This document shows positions 33,115 to 42,865 of a stretch of DNA of 64,000 bases, in pieces. Both the position numbers and the translations under genes were made by a program. The stretch covers positions 434,001-498,000 of the forward strand of contig JAKEKT010000008.1 in the NCBI GenBank assembly GCA_021495925.1, read 5' to 3'. This stretch comes from Diplodia intermedia (lineage: Eukaryota > Ascomycota > Dothideomycetes > Botryosphaeriales > Botryosphaeriaceae). The notes beneath the pieces are model-generated. The model was not told where the DNA came from and made no database searches. It saw only the letters and a program-made list of their open reading frames with translations. Positions within the stretch are counted from its first letter, which is position 1; every line of letters begins with the position of its first letter.

Positions 33115-34301
33115 ATGAAGTCCACCACCATTGCTGCCGCCGCCGCCCTCCTCTCGGCCTCGTCCGTGTTGGCCTTGCCCAGGAGCACGCTCCGCGTGTC
33201 CAACGATGTCGCCATCAACGCCGCCACGGCCTCGTCCAAGGTCAAGTTCGCAGGGCTGAACATCGCGGGCTTCGACTTCGGCTGCGGCACCGACGGCACC
33301 TGCACGCAGACGGCGCAGAACGCCACGGACCCCATGGCTGGCAACGACGCGCAGGGCCAGATGGACCACTTCGTCAAGGACGACGGGCTCAACGCGTTCC
33401 GGCTGCCGGTGGGCTGGCAGTACCTCGTGGGCCACCAGCTGGGCGGCGACCTCGACGAGACCAACGCAGCCAAGTACGACACGCTCGTGCAGGGCTGCCT
33501 CAAGTCGGGCGCGGAGATGTGCATCGTCGACATCCACAACTACGCGCGGTGGAACGGGCAGATCGTGGGCCAGGGCGGGCCGACCAACGACCAGTTCGCG
33601 TCGCTGTGGAAGCAGCTGGCGACCAAGTACGCCGGCAACGCCAAGGTGGCCTTCGGCGTCATGAACGAGCCGCACGACGTGCCCGACGTCGCCGCCTGGG
33701 CCGACACGGTGCAGGCCGCCGTCACCGCCATCCGCAGCGCCGGCGCGACCGGCCAGTACGTGCTGCTGCCCGGCAACGACTGGACCAGCGCCGCCACCTT
33801 CGTGTCCGACGGCTCCGCCGCCGCCCTGGCCAACGTCACCAACCCGGACGGCTCGACCGACGGGCTCATCTTCGACGTGCACAAGTACTCGGACAGCGAC
33901 AACTCGGGCACCCACACCGAGTGCACCACCAACAACATCGACGACGCCTTCAGCCCGCTCGCCGACTGGCTGCGCACCAACAAGCGCCTGGCCATCAACA
34001 CCGAGAGCGGTGGCGGCAACACCGACTCCTGCGAGAAGCTCTACTGCCAGCAGATCGAGTTCCTGAAGTAAGTGATCCCTTGAACTATTTTTCTCAAGAG
34101 GGACAAGACAAAAGAACGGAAACTGACATCCTTCCCAACAGCAAAAACGCCGACGTCTTCCTCGGCTACACTGCCTGGTCGGCTGGTGGCTTTGACGAGA
34201 CATACGAGCTGGTGCAGACGCCCATCAAGGGCTCCGACGGCACCTACACCGACAGGGCGCTTACCAAGAAGTGCACCGTTGGCGCGTGGAAGAGCGCGTG
34301 A
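33115..34301 (+). CDS. Secreted GH5 endo-beta-1,4-glucanase
   Basis: Cleaves internal beta-1,4-glucosidic bonds of cellulose outside the cell. Exons 33115-34067 and 34142-34301, with a 74-nt intron, give 370 residues. Signal peptide MKSTTIAAAAALLSASSVLA. The mature protein begins with a short Ser/Ala-rich segment and then the GH5 barrel: KFAGLNIAGFDFGC, NAFRLPVGWQYL, CIVDIHNYARWN, the acid/base motif GVMNEPHDVP (Glu185), the DVHKYSDSDNSGTH strand and the nucleophile motif INTESGGGN (Glu297), ending GYTAWSAGGF. Both catalytic glutamates are intact. No carbohydrate-binding module is attached, as in the EGII/egl2 type without CBM1. Codon use is strongly C/G-ending, typical of a highly expressed gene, and this creates long antisense open frames. 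Carbon-control motifs lie upstream. Confidence 0.94.
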
Positions 34302-34433
34302 ACAGTGACGCCATGATGGACTTGTAAATAGACATGACGTGAATGTATCATTACGTTGAAAAGATGAAATTTTGATCTCGTTATGAATGGAAGCGTCGGC
34401 CTTTTTCTAGCGTCCCGCTCCGATGAGGTGCTG

Positions 34434-34626
34434 ATGGCGGGTGCTGGAATGAGTGGAAGAAGATGGATGATGCTACTCGAAAGCATCCGTTGCCTTTAGC
34501 GGCTACCTCTCGACATCACGAGGAACAACCAACGATCAGACTACCGAGAGGCGACCGAAGTAGTACGAGGCAGCGCTGAGAAGAAGAGATCATCCATCTT
34601 CTTCCACTCATTCCAGCACCCGCCAT
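34434..34626. repeat. Perfect 38-bp inverted repeat around a 117-bp loop
   Basis: The arms 34434-34471 and 34589-34626 are exact reverse complements; the left arm starts ATGGCGGGTGCTGG. The arms end abruptly on both sides. The loop is unrelated to neighbouring genes and carries no reading frame. It lies about 130 bp after the endoglucanase stop codon, so it could fall in its 3' UTR or be a small foldback element. Confidence 0.93.
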
Positions 34627-34850
34627 TAGTGCGGGCTCACTTGCTTGATTCTTTTGCTTCACCACTCATCGCCCTTCCTTCCCTGCGTGCGCCGCCGCCG
34701 CCGCCGCCGAACGCTGTTGGCAGGAGCGATCGACAGGGGGGTATTTCACTGCTTCTTCCGCTCAGCGATACGACGACACCTAGGTTAGGCAGGCGGGGCC
34801 CGCTACCCGCCGCGTTTCCGCCCGCCGCACGCCGCCCGAGGACATGGTCT

Positions 34851-34917
34851 GAGGGGGAGGGGAGGAGAGGAGGAGGGGAGAAGGGAAGGAGAGGAGGAGG
34901 GGAGGAGGAGAGGAGGA
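34851..34917 (+). repeat. 67-nt homopurine (GA-rich) tract
   Basis: Uninterrupted A/G on the plus strand, mostly GGA, GAG and GGGGA blocks with imperfect mirror symmetry. Such tracts can adopt triplex (H-DNA) structure. Confidence 0.9.
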
Positions 34918-36077
34918 TGCTCGGGCCCGCTTCTTCGCTTTTTTAGAACGTGAACAGGCTTTTTTTCCAAAATTTATTGGTCTTTGCTCTGTCTTAAATC
35001 TGCTCATCCATCGTGCTCCTAATTGACTTCCGGGACTAACCATATACTTGATATCCACTTGATGTTCTACGGTGTCGAACTACTGGAGGATGCAAAGACT
35101 AATAGCACCAAAGATTCTTACTTATAGACACACCACCCCCTTAGCTCGGACCCGCACCATCAACGCCCTCCGCCCTCGCCGGCCTTTTGGCACGTCTGCT
35201 GCTCGCACGTCCGCTGCTCGCACGCGCGAGCTTAAGCGGAGTGGAAACTGGTCCTGGCTAGAGAAGTAGGGTTGGGAGTGGCGTTTGGCGATACCAATGG
35301 GCTGGCTATCAACTTCCAGTCAACCCGACCAGGAAAAAAAAAAAGGCAAAACTGAAGCTGCTGCCGCAGGGAATCGAACAATCGAACATCACGATCAGGC
35401 AGTACCGCACGGCCGGCTACATGGGCGAGACCCCGCAGGATTCCCTAAGCCGGTCGTATGTGCAGAGGCGCTACAGAACGGGGACACGAGGGGCCATCTC
35501 CGTTTTTGGGTATCCGTACGCTTTAACCCTCAAGCGCTGCCTAGGAGTCGTGGGCGGTAAACCATTGAACCACGTAGCCGTCATTAGCTGGATAGCAAGG
35601 GAAGTGGCGGAAACAAACTATATACCCCCGGCCCACTTTTCTATTTTCACTCACCTTCCTTATATCGCCGCATGGATTGGAACCAACAGACCTGATGTGA
35701 TCCACGCGAACCCCCCTCAGCGAAGCGAAGCGTAGGCGGTGCTTACTGCTGGTGGTGTTCGCTCGTCGCCTGTCCCGAGGCAGGACGCAGCTTCCTCAAC
35801 AGCACTTGGAACGTCCAGAAGAACCAGCCCTACGACGAATATTCATCACTTTATTTCGTCAATGTATCTATCCCCTCTCCAAAGCAACGCGATACACGCT
35901 ATCTTCTCTCCGCTCACTGTCCAGGTCTAAAATACACGACGCTTCTTTTTCCGCTCCCCATCTTCCACTATCCAGTCCCACTTCCCTGATGCCGAAACCA
36001 GCAGCCAGAAAACGGACGTTTGTCGCGCCACCATCTCCGTCGTACCGATTCCTCCCCTTCACGCCGCGACTACGTCC

Positions 36078-39000
36078 CTACCTCCTCGCGGACGGCCACG
36101 ACGCACCTGCAGAAGCCGCAGCCGCGGCCGGCCGCACCCTCGCCGCCTCCTCGCCTGGCCCGACGTCGGCGGCGACGTTGAAGCCCCAGCTGCTCTTCTT
36201 CCTCCTGTTGCCGCGCTTGTCGCCGTATTGCTCGTCGAACTTGCGGATCGCCGTCAGGGTCGCCATGTCCTCGCTGATGCTCGCGCTGATCTCCTGCATC
36301 GCCTTTTCGAAGTGATGCGCCAACAGCGTGCGCTTGGCCGGGTAGGGGACGGGTTCCGAGGGGGACGGTGAGTCGCTGACGACACCCTTGGCCGCGTCGG
36401 CTGCTGAGCCGTGTCCGCTGGTGGCGACGGTCTGTCCCTGCGCGCCATCATCTTTGCTTCCTTCCTCGGTCGCCGGTGGAGATGCGGCCGCGGCCGCGGC
36501 CGCGGCCTCGGCCACGGCTTCCTGATGCGCCCGGGCCGCAGCAACGTAGTCGTTTTCCTCGCGCACGCAGGTCAATGCCGCGGCGACGCACAGGTTCTTC
36601 AGATCCGAACCGGAGTAGAATGGCGTGTCCTTGGCCAGTTGGTCAAGCTTGATGGCGGGATCCAGCTGTTCGTCCTTCAAGTGAATCTTGAGAATGCTCT
36701 CCCTGTCCTTCTGCGTCGGCAAGTCCACAAGCAGTCTCCGCGGCAACCGCCTCAAGACTGCCTCGTCCATGTCGAAGGGCCTGTTCGTGGCGACCATGAT
36801 GAAGACGCTTAGATCGTTCATGCCGTCCCACTCCTTCAGGAACTGGTTGAGCACCTCGCGATGCGATGTGCGGTGGCGAGAACCAGATCGGCTGCCGAAC
36901 ATGGCGTCGGCTTCGTCGATGAAGACCACGCAAGGCGAGAGCTTGCGTGCGAGCGAGAAGATGGCGCGAACGTTCTTCTCGCCCTCGCCCACGTACATGT
37001 CATACACCTCGCTACCACTGACTTCAAGTACCGTTGCGCCGCTTTCTTTGGCGACGGCCTTTGCGAGGAGCGTCTTGCCGGTGCCGGGAGGGCCATAGAG
37101 GAGTAGACCGGGGATCTTATCGGTTGCAAGAACACCGTAGCTGAAAGCGTCGGGACGGAGAAGGGAGAGGGATGTCATGGTTTTCAAGGCGTCGGTAGTT
37201 TCTTCAGGGGCGTGGACGTCAGAGAAGGTGGTCTTGATGTTAGAGGGGTTAACAACTCCAAGGAGCAGCTTCTTTTCGTGCTTGTTTGCGGTCCGCTGAA
37301 CCTTCTCTAGCTTGATGTCGGAGGGTGTTTTGATCGGCGTAGGTTTGCTGGCAGCTTGGGTTGCATTTTTAGGCTCGCCGTGCTTCTCTCGCTCGTTCGC
37401 CATCCAAGAGAACTTGACGTCGTCGCTCAAGCGCAGCAGCAAGCTAGCAAAAATCACTAAATCCTTATTGAACTCCTGGCCTTCGTTGGCGGCTCGGTGC
37501 AGACCGATGGAAGTTTGCACGAGGCGATGGACCTCATGGAACGCGAGCACTCTAGACTTCCAATCGACTGCCGGCAAAACCCATGAAAGGCGAGGTACGG
37601 ACAATACGTTCTCTTTGCTTTCGGCGTCGGGATCCAGTCTCCGGATCATGTCCTGGATATGCCTGATATTGATTTGCTCGTTTCGCTTGCGCTCGGCCGT
37701 CTCGAATTCAAAGAAATCTGCCGGAAGAACATCTTTGAACATTTGATCGGAGTCGCGTCTCTCGCTCATGCCCCTCTGCACACCTATGGACGGCTTCAGC
37801 GGAACTGTGCCGAGAGGGACGACAATCGTTCTGAAGAAACTGTCCTCGTTCTCTGCTTGCAGGCTTCGTACAGCTGAGCGGGATAGTTCGGGGACAAGCT
37901 CGGCGGACGACGTGGTGCCAACGATCATAATTTCAGATCCCTCTTTCCTCCTGCTTTGAACCAGCTCAACGATCTTGTCCAAGACTCGTGCCCCTTGGCG
38001 GGTGGCAGTAAGTTCCTTGTAGTCGTTGATAAGTACGATTGTTCGCGGAGATGATGGAGGTGTTTGGGCATCTTGTGAGGTGCTTTTGTCGAGGGCTAAT
38101 CGGAACAAGCCTCTCTCCCCAATAACGAGCGGCTCTGAAATGGCTGCCTCTTGATCTCCTTTTGTGTTCTGCGATTGCGGCTGATCCTTGCGACCGTTTC
38201 GCTTGGTAGAAGTCGAGTCAAGCAAAGCATCCAGGTAGGCGCCAAGCTTCATATCATTCCATCGCGCTGTTTCTGGTGAGGAATCCCTCGCGTATGGCGC
38301 GGTGGTGAATTCGACCGCTCCCATAGCAGCATTCCGGCCCGTTGACCCTCGTGTAGATCCAGACAACAATTTGAAAAATTCGTTGATATCCAGGGTTTGC
38401 TCTCCTTGTATGACAAAAGCCGAACTTCTCTTCTTGTTCCCTCTGGGAGCTGGCGACATACGACCACCTGCACTAGACATGGGGTCTTCTTGTCCGTCCT
38501 CGGCTTCCTCTTCGGCCTCCATTTCATCGAATTCGTCTTCTTCCAGGTCGATGCTGTCGGATTTTGGCCGATACGCCTCGTAGCCCAGAGATCGAAGGGA
38601 GAGGGCGTTGGGATCAGAGCCGTCTCCGAGATAACCTCCAACCAGCTCTGCGATATCCTGCGAGTCAAGCTTTACGACGTCGGCTTGCAGATCAGCGGCG
38701 ACATCCTCCACAAATTGGTCAAGACGTGCGATGCCGCCTTCATGGGGCGCGTGAAGAAGGAGATTGGACTTGGCGGAGGGGAAAGATGATGCCAGTTCAG
38801 GCTTGGCAGTAGCAAGACTGCCGGAAATGGCAGCGAGAACCTCAAGGTACAAGGCGAAATGGAGGCTCTTGTCGAGTGACGGAAGCTCATGTTCCGGTGC
38901 CGAGCCCTGGATTTTGTCGGTGTAGAGCTTATCCACATACTCCAAGATTTCCTCGTACCCAACCAGCGACTCCGCATGTATTTTCTCTTCGGCAGTCATC

Positions 39001-39593
39001 TCCAGCAGTTTATACAGGCGTTCCGGGAGAGGAAGCGACAGTTTTGCTAACTCCATCTCTCCGGCTTTACCCACCCAGGAGAGACAGAGGCTCCCCCTAC
39101 CTTCGGGCTTTGGCGGACCACCTCCGACAGCACTTCCGGCATTGTTTTGACAGTGCTCCCTATCCTCACGAATTGTGACGTTGTTGTCGAAGAAGCGCGG
39201 CGGTATTTCGAAGGGAGGGAAGTCCTCGGCCTGCTTTGTCCGGGATGAGCGCTTCAAGGCGGAATGGTAGAGACGCCTTGTCTTGCGCGCCTTCTCAGCC
39301 AGCACGGCGGGCGAGTCCTCGGCAGCCTCGACAGCCACGTCGGCGCCGACGTCATGCGGGGGGCTGCCGGCAGCAGGCGGTGAAGCATTCGCAGCTTGGC
39401 CGGGCTTCTCGTTGTCGTGCTCGGAGACGGAGGGCGTAGCAGGGTCGCGGGGCTCGCCGGGAGAGCCGTTGGAGGAGTAGAGGCGGGCGGAGCGGTGGAA
39501 AGTCCTTAGACGCGGCGGGAAGCGTCGGCCGGCGATGACCTGGGCGGGGATTCTACGGGCAGCGCGCGCGGACCGCCATGTCACAGCATGCAT
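36078..39593 (-). CDS. Large mitochondrial-type AAA ATPase (MSP1/ATAD1-like AAA domain)
   Basis: An ATP-driven protein remodelling or extraction enzyme, probably at mitochondria. 1171 residues from one exon. The start at 39593 is chosen because it opens a clear mitochondrial presequence (MHAVTWRSARAARRIPAQVI, with R/A-rich sequence and FHRSARLYSS); the longer open frame upstream is antisense to UTP7. The long N-terminal region has AAA-like but degenerate features. The canonical AAA module is near 800-1000: GLLLYGPPGTGKTLLAKAVA (Walker A, about residue 834), VVFIDEADAMFGSR (Walker B, about 887), sensor-1 VATNRPFDMDEAVLRRLPRR and GSDLKNLCVAAAL. It is closest to Msp1/ATAD1 and spastin-group AAA domains. 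An Ala-rich tract (about 1035-1050) comes from a GCGGCC hexamer repeat. The segment around residues 158-195 is poorly protein-like and could contain an unspliced intron. Confidence 0.85.
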   Translation of the reverse strand: MHAVTWRSARAARRIPAQVIAGRRFPPRLRTFHRSARLYSSNGSPGEPRDPATPSVSEHDNEKPGQAANASPPAAGSPPHDVGADVAVEAAEDSPAVLAEKARKTRRLYHSALKRSSRTKQAEDFPPFEIPPRFFDNNVTIREDREHCQNNAGSAVGGGPPKPEGRGSLCLSWVGKAGEMELAKLSLPLPERLYKLLEMTAEEKIHAESLVGYEEILEYVDKLYTDKIQGSAPEHELPSLDKSLHFALYLEVLAAISGSLATAKPELASSFPSAKSNLLLHAPHEGGIARLDQFVEDVAADLQADVVKLDSQDIAELVGGYLGDGSDPNALSLRSLGYEAYRPKSDSIDLEEDEFDEMEAEEEAEDGQEDPMSSAGGRMSPAPRGNKKRSSAFVIQGEQTLDINEFFKLLSGSTRGSTGRNAAMGAVEFTTAPYARDSSPETARWNDMKLGAYLDALLDSTSTKRNGRKDQPQSQNTKGDQEAAISEPLVIGERGLFRLALDKSTSQDAQTPPSSPRTIVLINDYKELTATRQGARVLDKIVELVQSRRKEGSEIMIVGTTSSAELVPELSRSAVRSLQAENEDSFFRTIVVPLGTVPLKPSIGVQRGMSERRDSDQMFKDVLPADFFEFETAERKRNEQINIRHIQDMIRRLDPDAESKENVLSVPRLSWVLPAVDWKSRVLAFHEVHRLVQTSIGLHRAANEGQEFNKDLVIFASLLLRLSDDVKFSWMANEREKHGEPKNATQAASKPTPIKTPSDIKLEKVQRTANKHEKKLLLGVVNPSNIKTTFSDVHAPEETTDALKTMTSLSLLRPDAFSYGVLATDKIPGLLLYGPPGTGKTLLAKAVAKESGATVLEVSGSEVYDMYVGEGEKNVRAIFSLARKLSPCVVFIDEADAMFGSRSGSRHRTSHREVLNQFLKEWDGMNDLSVFIMVATNRPFDMDEAVLRRLPRRLLVDLPTQKDRESILKIHLKDEQLDPAIKLDQLAKDTPFYSGSDLKNLCVAAALTCVREENDYVAAARAHQEAVAEAAAAAAAASPPATEEGSKDDGAQGQTVATSGHGSAADAAKGVVSDSPSPSEPVPYPAKRTLLAHHFEKAMQEISASISEDMATLTAIRKFDEQYGDKRGNRRKKSSWGFNVAADVGPGEEAARVRPAAAAASAGASWPSARR
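36484..36507. repeat. GCGGCC hexamer repeat, four copies, inside the AAA ATPase gene
   Basis: Self-complementary GCGGCC units encode the poly-Ala tract of the AAA ATPase. A likely length-variable site. Confidence 0.85.
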
Positions 39594-39831
39594 CCGGGAT
39601 GGGAGGCGCTCGGACGAGCTCGCGGGAGGCGAGACTCGTGGATTTGACTTGGAATGGGAGAGGAGGGAGGAAAGCGGGTAGGTGCAGAGGCGGCGAGCGA
39701 TGCGGAAATGTTGGAGCACAAGCGGCGCCGAAGATGACAAACGCGTCAAAGGCGCCAAGCCCGACGCTGCAAACTCCGACCGGGCAACTTTTTTGTCCGC
39801 CCCAGTTTCTCTGCGCCCGCTCTGCTCCGCC
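39594..39831. promoter_or_regulatory. Divergent promoter, AAA ATPase/UTP7
   Basis: Only 238 bp separate the two start codons, so both promoters and leaders are packed here. The call is from position; no TATA box is seen. Confidence 0.5.
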
Positions 39832-41529
39832 ATGGCTCCAGTCACGATGGAACCCGACACCATGGAGCTTGACCGCCCTGCTCTGCAGTCGCAATCTTCC
39901 AGCGGCAAGGAACTCGCCACGAAACCCTCGAAAGCGCCTACTTCGACCCACGACCGCGACGAAGCCGAGGCGAAGGTCCGTCTGCAGGTCGCCGAGAGCA
40001 CATACGGCCGTGGCGGCGGAAAGCTCAAGCTCAAGAATATCAAAGACAAGAAGCTGCGCAACGAAGTAAGGCGGCAGGAGCAAAAACGCAAGGATGCCGC
40101 CCTCATGGCCCACGATGCCGAGATCCTGCTGGAAAACCAGAGCGGCTTCCTCGAGCCCGAGTCGGCGCTAGAGCGGACGTACAAAGTGCGCCAGGACGAG
40201 ATCCGGGATGACATTGCGGTCGAGACGGCAAAGAAGGGCTTCGAGCTGAAATTGACCGACCTGGGACCGTACAAGGCCGACTACACGCGGAATGGGCGCG
40301 AGCTGCTGCTCGCCGGGCGCAAGGGCCATATCGCAACCATGGACTGGCGCGACGGCAAGCTGGGCTGTGAGTTGCAGCTGGGCGAGACGGTGCGCGATGC
40401 GAAATGGCTGCACAACAACCAGAGCTTCGCCGTTGCGCAGAAGAAGTATGTCTACATCTACGACCACCAGGGAGTCGAGATCCACAAGCTTCAGAAGCAC
40501 GTCGACGTTACCCACCTCGAATTCCTGCCCTACCACTTCCTTCTCGCAAGCATTGGTAACGCCGGTTACCTCAAGTACACGGACACGTCGACCGGTCAGA
40601 TGGTCATCGAACTGCCAACAAGACAGGGGTCTCCTACAGCATTCGCGCAGAACCCATACAACGCCATACTACACGTCGGGCACCAGAACGGACAGGTTTC
40701 GCTGTGGTCGCCCAATTCGTCGGACCCGCTGGTGAAGCTACTCGCCCACCGAGGCCCGGTGCGGAGTCTCGCCATGGATCGGGAAGGAAGATACATGGTC
40801 TCAACGGGCCAAGACATGAAGATGTCTGTCTGGGATATTCGAATGTTCAAGGAGGTCAACAACTATTTTGTTCGGCAGCCGGGGTCGTCGGTCGCCATTT
40901 CGGACAGGAACCTGACAGCGGTGGGCTGGGGCACGCAGGTGTCTGTTTGGCGCGGACTGTTTGACAAGGCGCTGGAGGATCAGCAGAAGGTGCAATCGCC
41001 GTACATGGCATGGGGTGGCGAGGGCAATGGGATCGAGCGCGTGAAGTGGTGCCCCTTTGAAGATATCCTGGGCGTTTCGCACAACAAGGGCTTCAGCAGC
41101 ATCATCGTACCCGGCGCGGGAGAGCCCAACTTCGACGCGCTCGAGGTGAACCCCTACGAGAACATCAAGCAGCGGCAGGAGGCCGAGGTCAGGCAGCTGC
41201 TTAACAAACTGCAGCCTGAAATGATCTCGCTCAATCCCAACTTCGTTGGCGATGTGGATCTGGCATCGGCCGAGACTCGTCGCAGGGAGAAGGATCTGGA
41301 TGCCAAGCCGGAGGATATCGTGGAGAAACTGAAGAACCGGGGCCGGGGAAGGAACGGTGCGCTGAGGAAATACCTGCGGAAGAGGGGGCAGAAGAACGTG
41401 ATTGATGAGAAGAGAATGAAGCTGCAGCAGGCACTGAAAGAGCAGAACAAGAGAGAACAGGCCGGGCTGCAGAGGGACAAGGAGAAGTACGGGCCGGCGC
41501 TATCAAGATTCGCGCGGAAGGGTGCTTGA
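39832..41529 (+). CDS. UTP7: U3 snoRNP/SSU processome WD40 protein UTP7 (WDR46)
   Basis: A nucleolar protein required for 18S rRNA maturation in the small-subunit processome. Single exon, 565 residues; the Met at 39832 (MAPVTMEPDTMELD) is preferred over an in-frame Met at 39682 because the upstream part is low complexity and overlaps the promoter. The N-terminal basic region (GKLKLKNIKDKKLRNEVRRQ) is followed by a seven-bladed WD40 propeller: GRKGHIATMDWRDGKLGCEL, EIHKLQKHVDVTHLEFLPYH, LLASIGNAGYLKYTD, HVGHQNGQVSLWSPNS and MVSTGQDMKMSVWDIRMFKE. The BING4CT C-terminal domain is diagnostic: VKWCPFEDILGVSHNKGFSS, IIVPGAGEPNFDALEVNPYE, NIKQRQEAEVRQLLNKLQPE and MISLNPNFVGDVD. It ends in a Lys/Arg-rich tail. 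Confidence 0.96.
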   Translation: MAPVTMEPDTMELDRPALQSQSSSGKELATKPSKAPTSTHDRDEAEAKVRLQVAESTYGRGGGKLKLKNIKDKKLRNEVRRQEQKRKDAALMAHDAEILLENQSGFLEPESALERTYKVRQDEIRDDIAVETAKKGFELKLTDLGPYKADYTRNGRELLLAGRKGHIATMDWRDGKLGCELQLGETVRDAKWLHNNQSFAVAQKKYVYIYDHQGVEIHKLQKHVDVTHLEFLPYHFLLASIGNAGYLKYTDTSTGQMVIELPTRQGSPTAFAQNPYNAILHVGHQNGQVSLWSPNSSDPLVKLLAHRGPVRSLAMDREGRYMVSTGQDMKMSVWDIRMFKEVNNYFVRQPGSSVAISDRNLTAVGWGTQVSVWRGLFDKALEDQQKVQSPYMAWGGEGNGIERVKWCPFEDILGVSHNKGFSSIIVPGAGEPNFDALEVNPYENIKQRQEAEVRQLLNKLQPEMISLNPNFVGDVDLASAETRRREKDLDAKPEDIVEKLKNRGRGRNGALRKYLRKRGQKNVIDEKRMKLQQALKEQNKREQAGLQRDKEKYGPALSRFARKGA

Positions 41530-42865
41530 AAACGAAAACACGGGCGTCTGGGAGGTCTAAAAGCATAAGATGGCGTTCACGGTCGGCAGAATGGAGGGGA
41601 ATGCGATACCTCGGTACTTTCGAATTGTATACTGGAACTGTTGGTCTCAGCTTGAACGATTCGTGCGGGGATTTTGGCCCCGAAACAAGCGATGAAGTGA
41701 AGGCAACAGCCGTCAGGTCGGCAGGCGGCCGTTGGAAGGATGCAGGCAACTTCGTCAATGACGTTGGCGAGGTTGGCTGTGCTCGAGGACAAGATGGTAT
41801 TCTTAGCGATGAGACAGGCCGGGGCGCCTTTCACCGCGCAACCACCCGGCGAATGCTGACGACGCACTGCTGCCGGCGCGTCGGGGAGATCAGCAGGGCC
41901 GCGGGCCCGATAAGCCTTCTTCATATCTGTGATAGGATTTCTTCACGGCAGTTCAGCTCCCGAAGCCCTGACAAGGCCGTGGTGTGGAGGACGTTGGGGG
42001 CCAACCACACCGCACCAATCCTGCAGGATCGCGCTCCCGTATTGCCGGCACCCAATCACCACCAACACACTACACTTGAGTCAGGGCAATCTCATTCGCC
42101 TATCCGCGTGCTATTTGCAGTTCGCCCGTCGACTGCAGGCCAAGCCCATCTCCACGTGCGCTGCCGGCGGCTCTGCGGTGTTGGGCCAGAGGCTTTGCCG
42201 AGCACCGCTCTGTCGTTGCCCCATGCTCCGATCAAAGGGCCACACTCAGCCCCGTCTTGGCTTGACAGGGAGAACTGTTAGGGTTGGACTGCGAATGCCG
42301 ACCTCCAGCCAACTCGCCCAAACCAGAAAGCCGGGACATTCCATCTGAAGCGCAACGGCATCGAATTGCTGACGCGTAGATCTGTGCTGGACCCTATCTC
42401 TACACCTGATCTGGAACGTTTGCCGGCAAAAGATACCGAATCTCTGCTTACTGAGGGCGAAAATGCATGCGGAGCTCAGCCCTGCGTGAGCAACGTTGCT
42501 CCAACTCAGGTTACTGACTCGCCAGACCATCTAGGCACACGGAGCCAGCCATCGACCCCGAATGGGCCTGCAGATCAGCCGCGAATGCCTCGCTTTGGCC
42601 TCGCTTCTGCCCCGGCCTCCTCTCCTGTGACTGTGCTGCCTCATCGCCACAACCCGCTGGACCATCGATCCTTGGGGCTAGCTATTCCACCAGAAATACT
42701 TTTGGCTGCGTCATATTACTACCATGCACGGAGCGGACGGGGAGAAGACTGTTGGAGTAGCCTTTAGACACACATAGCATAAATATGACTTGACCGTCTG
42801 CTCAACCATCACTCGTCTCGCACCACCAAGAATTCTACTTCTCTCATACTCCTTTGCTCATCAAC
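41530..42865. other. Intergenic, 1.3 kb, with terpene synthase promoter
   Basis: A spacer between UTP7 and the terpene synthase. A TATA-like CATAAATATG sits at about 42777-42786, 80 bp before the terpene synthase start. Overlapping frames at 41526-42767 have no recognised homology and mixed composition. Confidence 0.45.

Larger units (their letters stand above)
34302..36077. other. Gene-poor stretch with structural repeats
   Basis: 1.8 kb after the endoglucanase. It holds a 38-bp inverted repeat, a GCC-triplet run (34691-34709), a 67-nt homopurine run and, near 35200, a short duplicated GCTGCTCGCACG unit. A plus-strand open frame at about 35421-35735 has balanced composition but no recognised family. 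I see no gene. Confidence 0.5.

Noticed and set aside
33085..34203. 372-codon open frame antisense to the endoglucanase
   Set aside because: Val/Ala/Arg/Gly-rich, no domain; an effect of C/G-ending codons in the GH5 gene, whose product is unmistakable.
35355..35385. T-arm-like sequence (GTTCGATTCCCTGC on the minus strand)
   Set aside because: No matching T-stem, acceptor or anticodon arm could be built around it.
35421..35735. 104-codon open frame with balanced composition
   Set aside because: No family, splice partner or flanking signals recognised; kept only as a note in the gene-poor stretch.
39682..39831. Earlier in-frame Met for UTP7
   Set aside because: The added 50 residues are low complexity and would fill the shared promoter; the conserved protein begins later.
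39594..40274. Upstream extension of the AAA ATPase frame
   Set aside because: It is antisense to UTP7 and lacks protein-like features; the Met at 39593 opens a good mitochondrial presequence.
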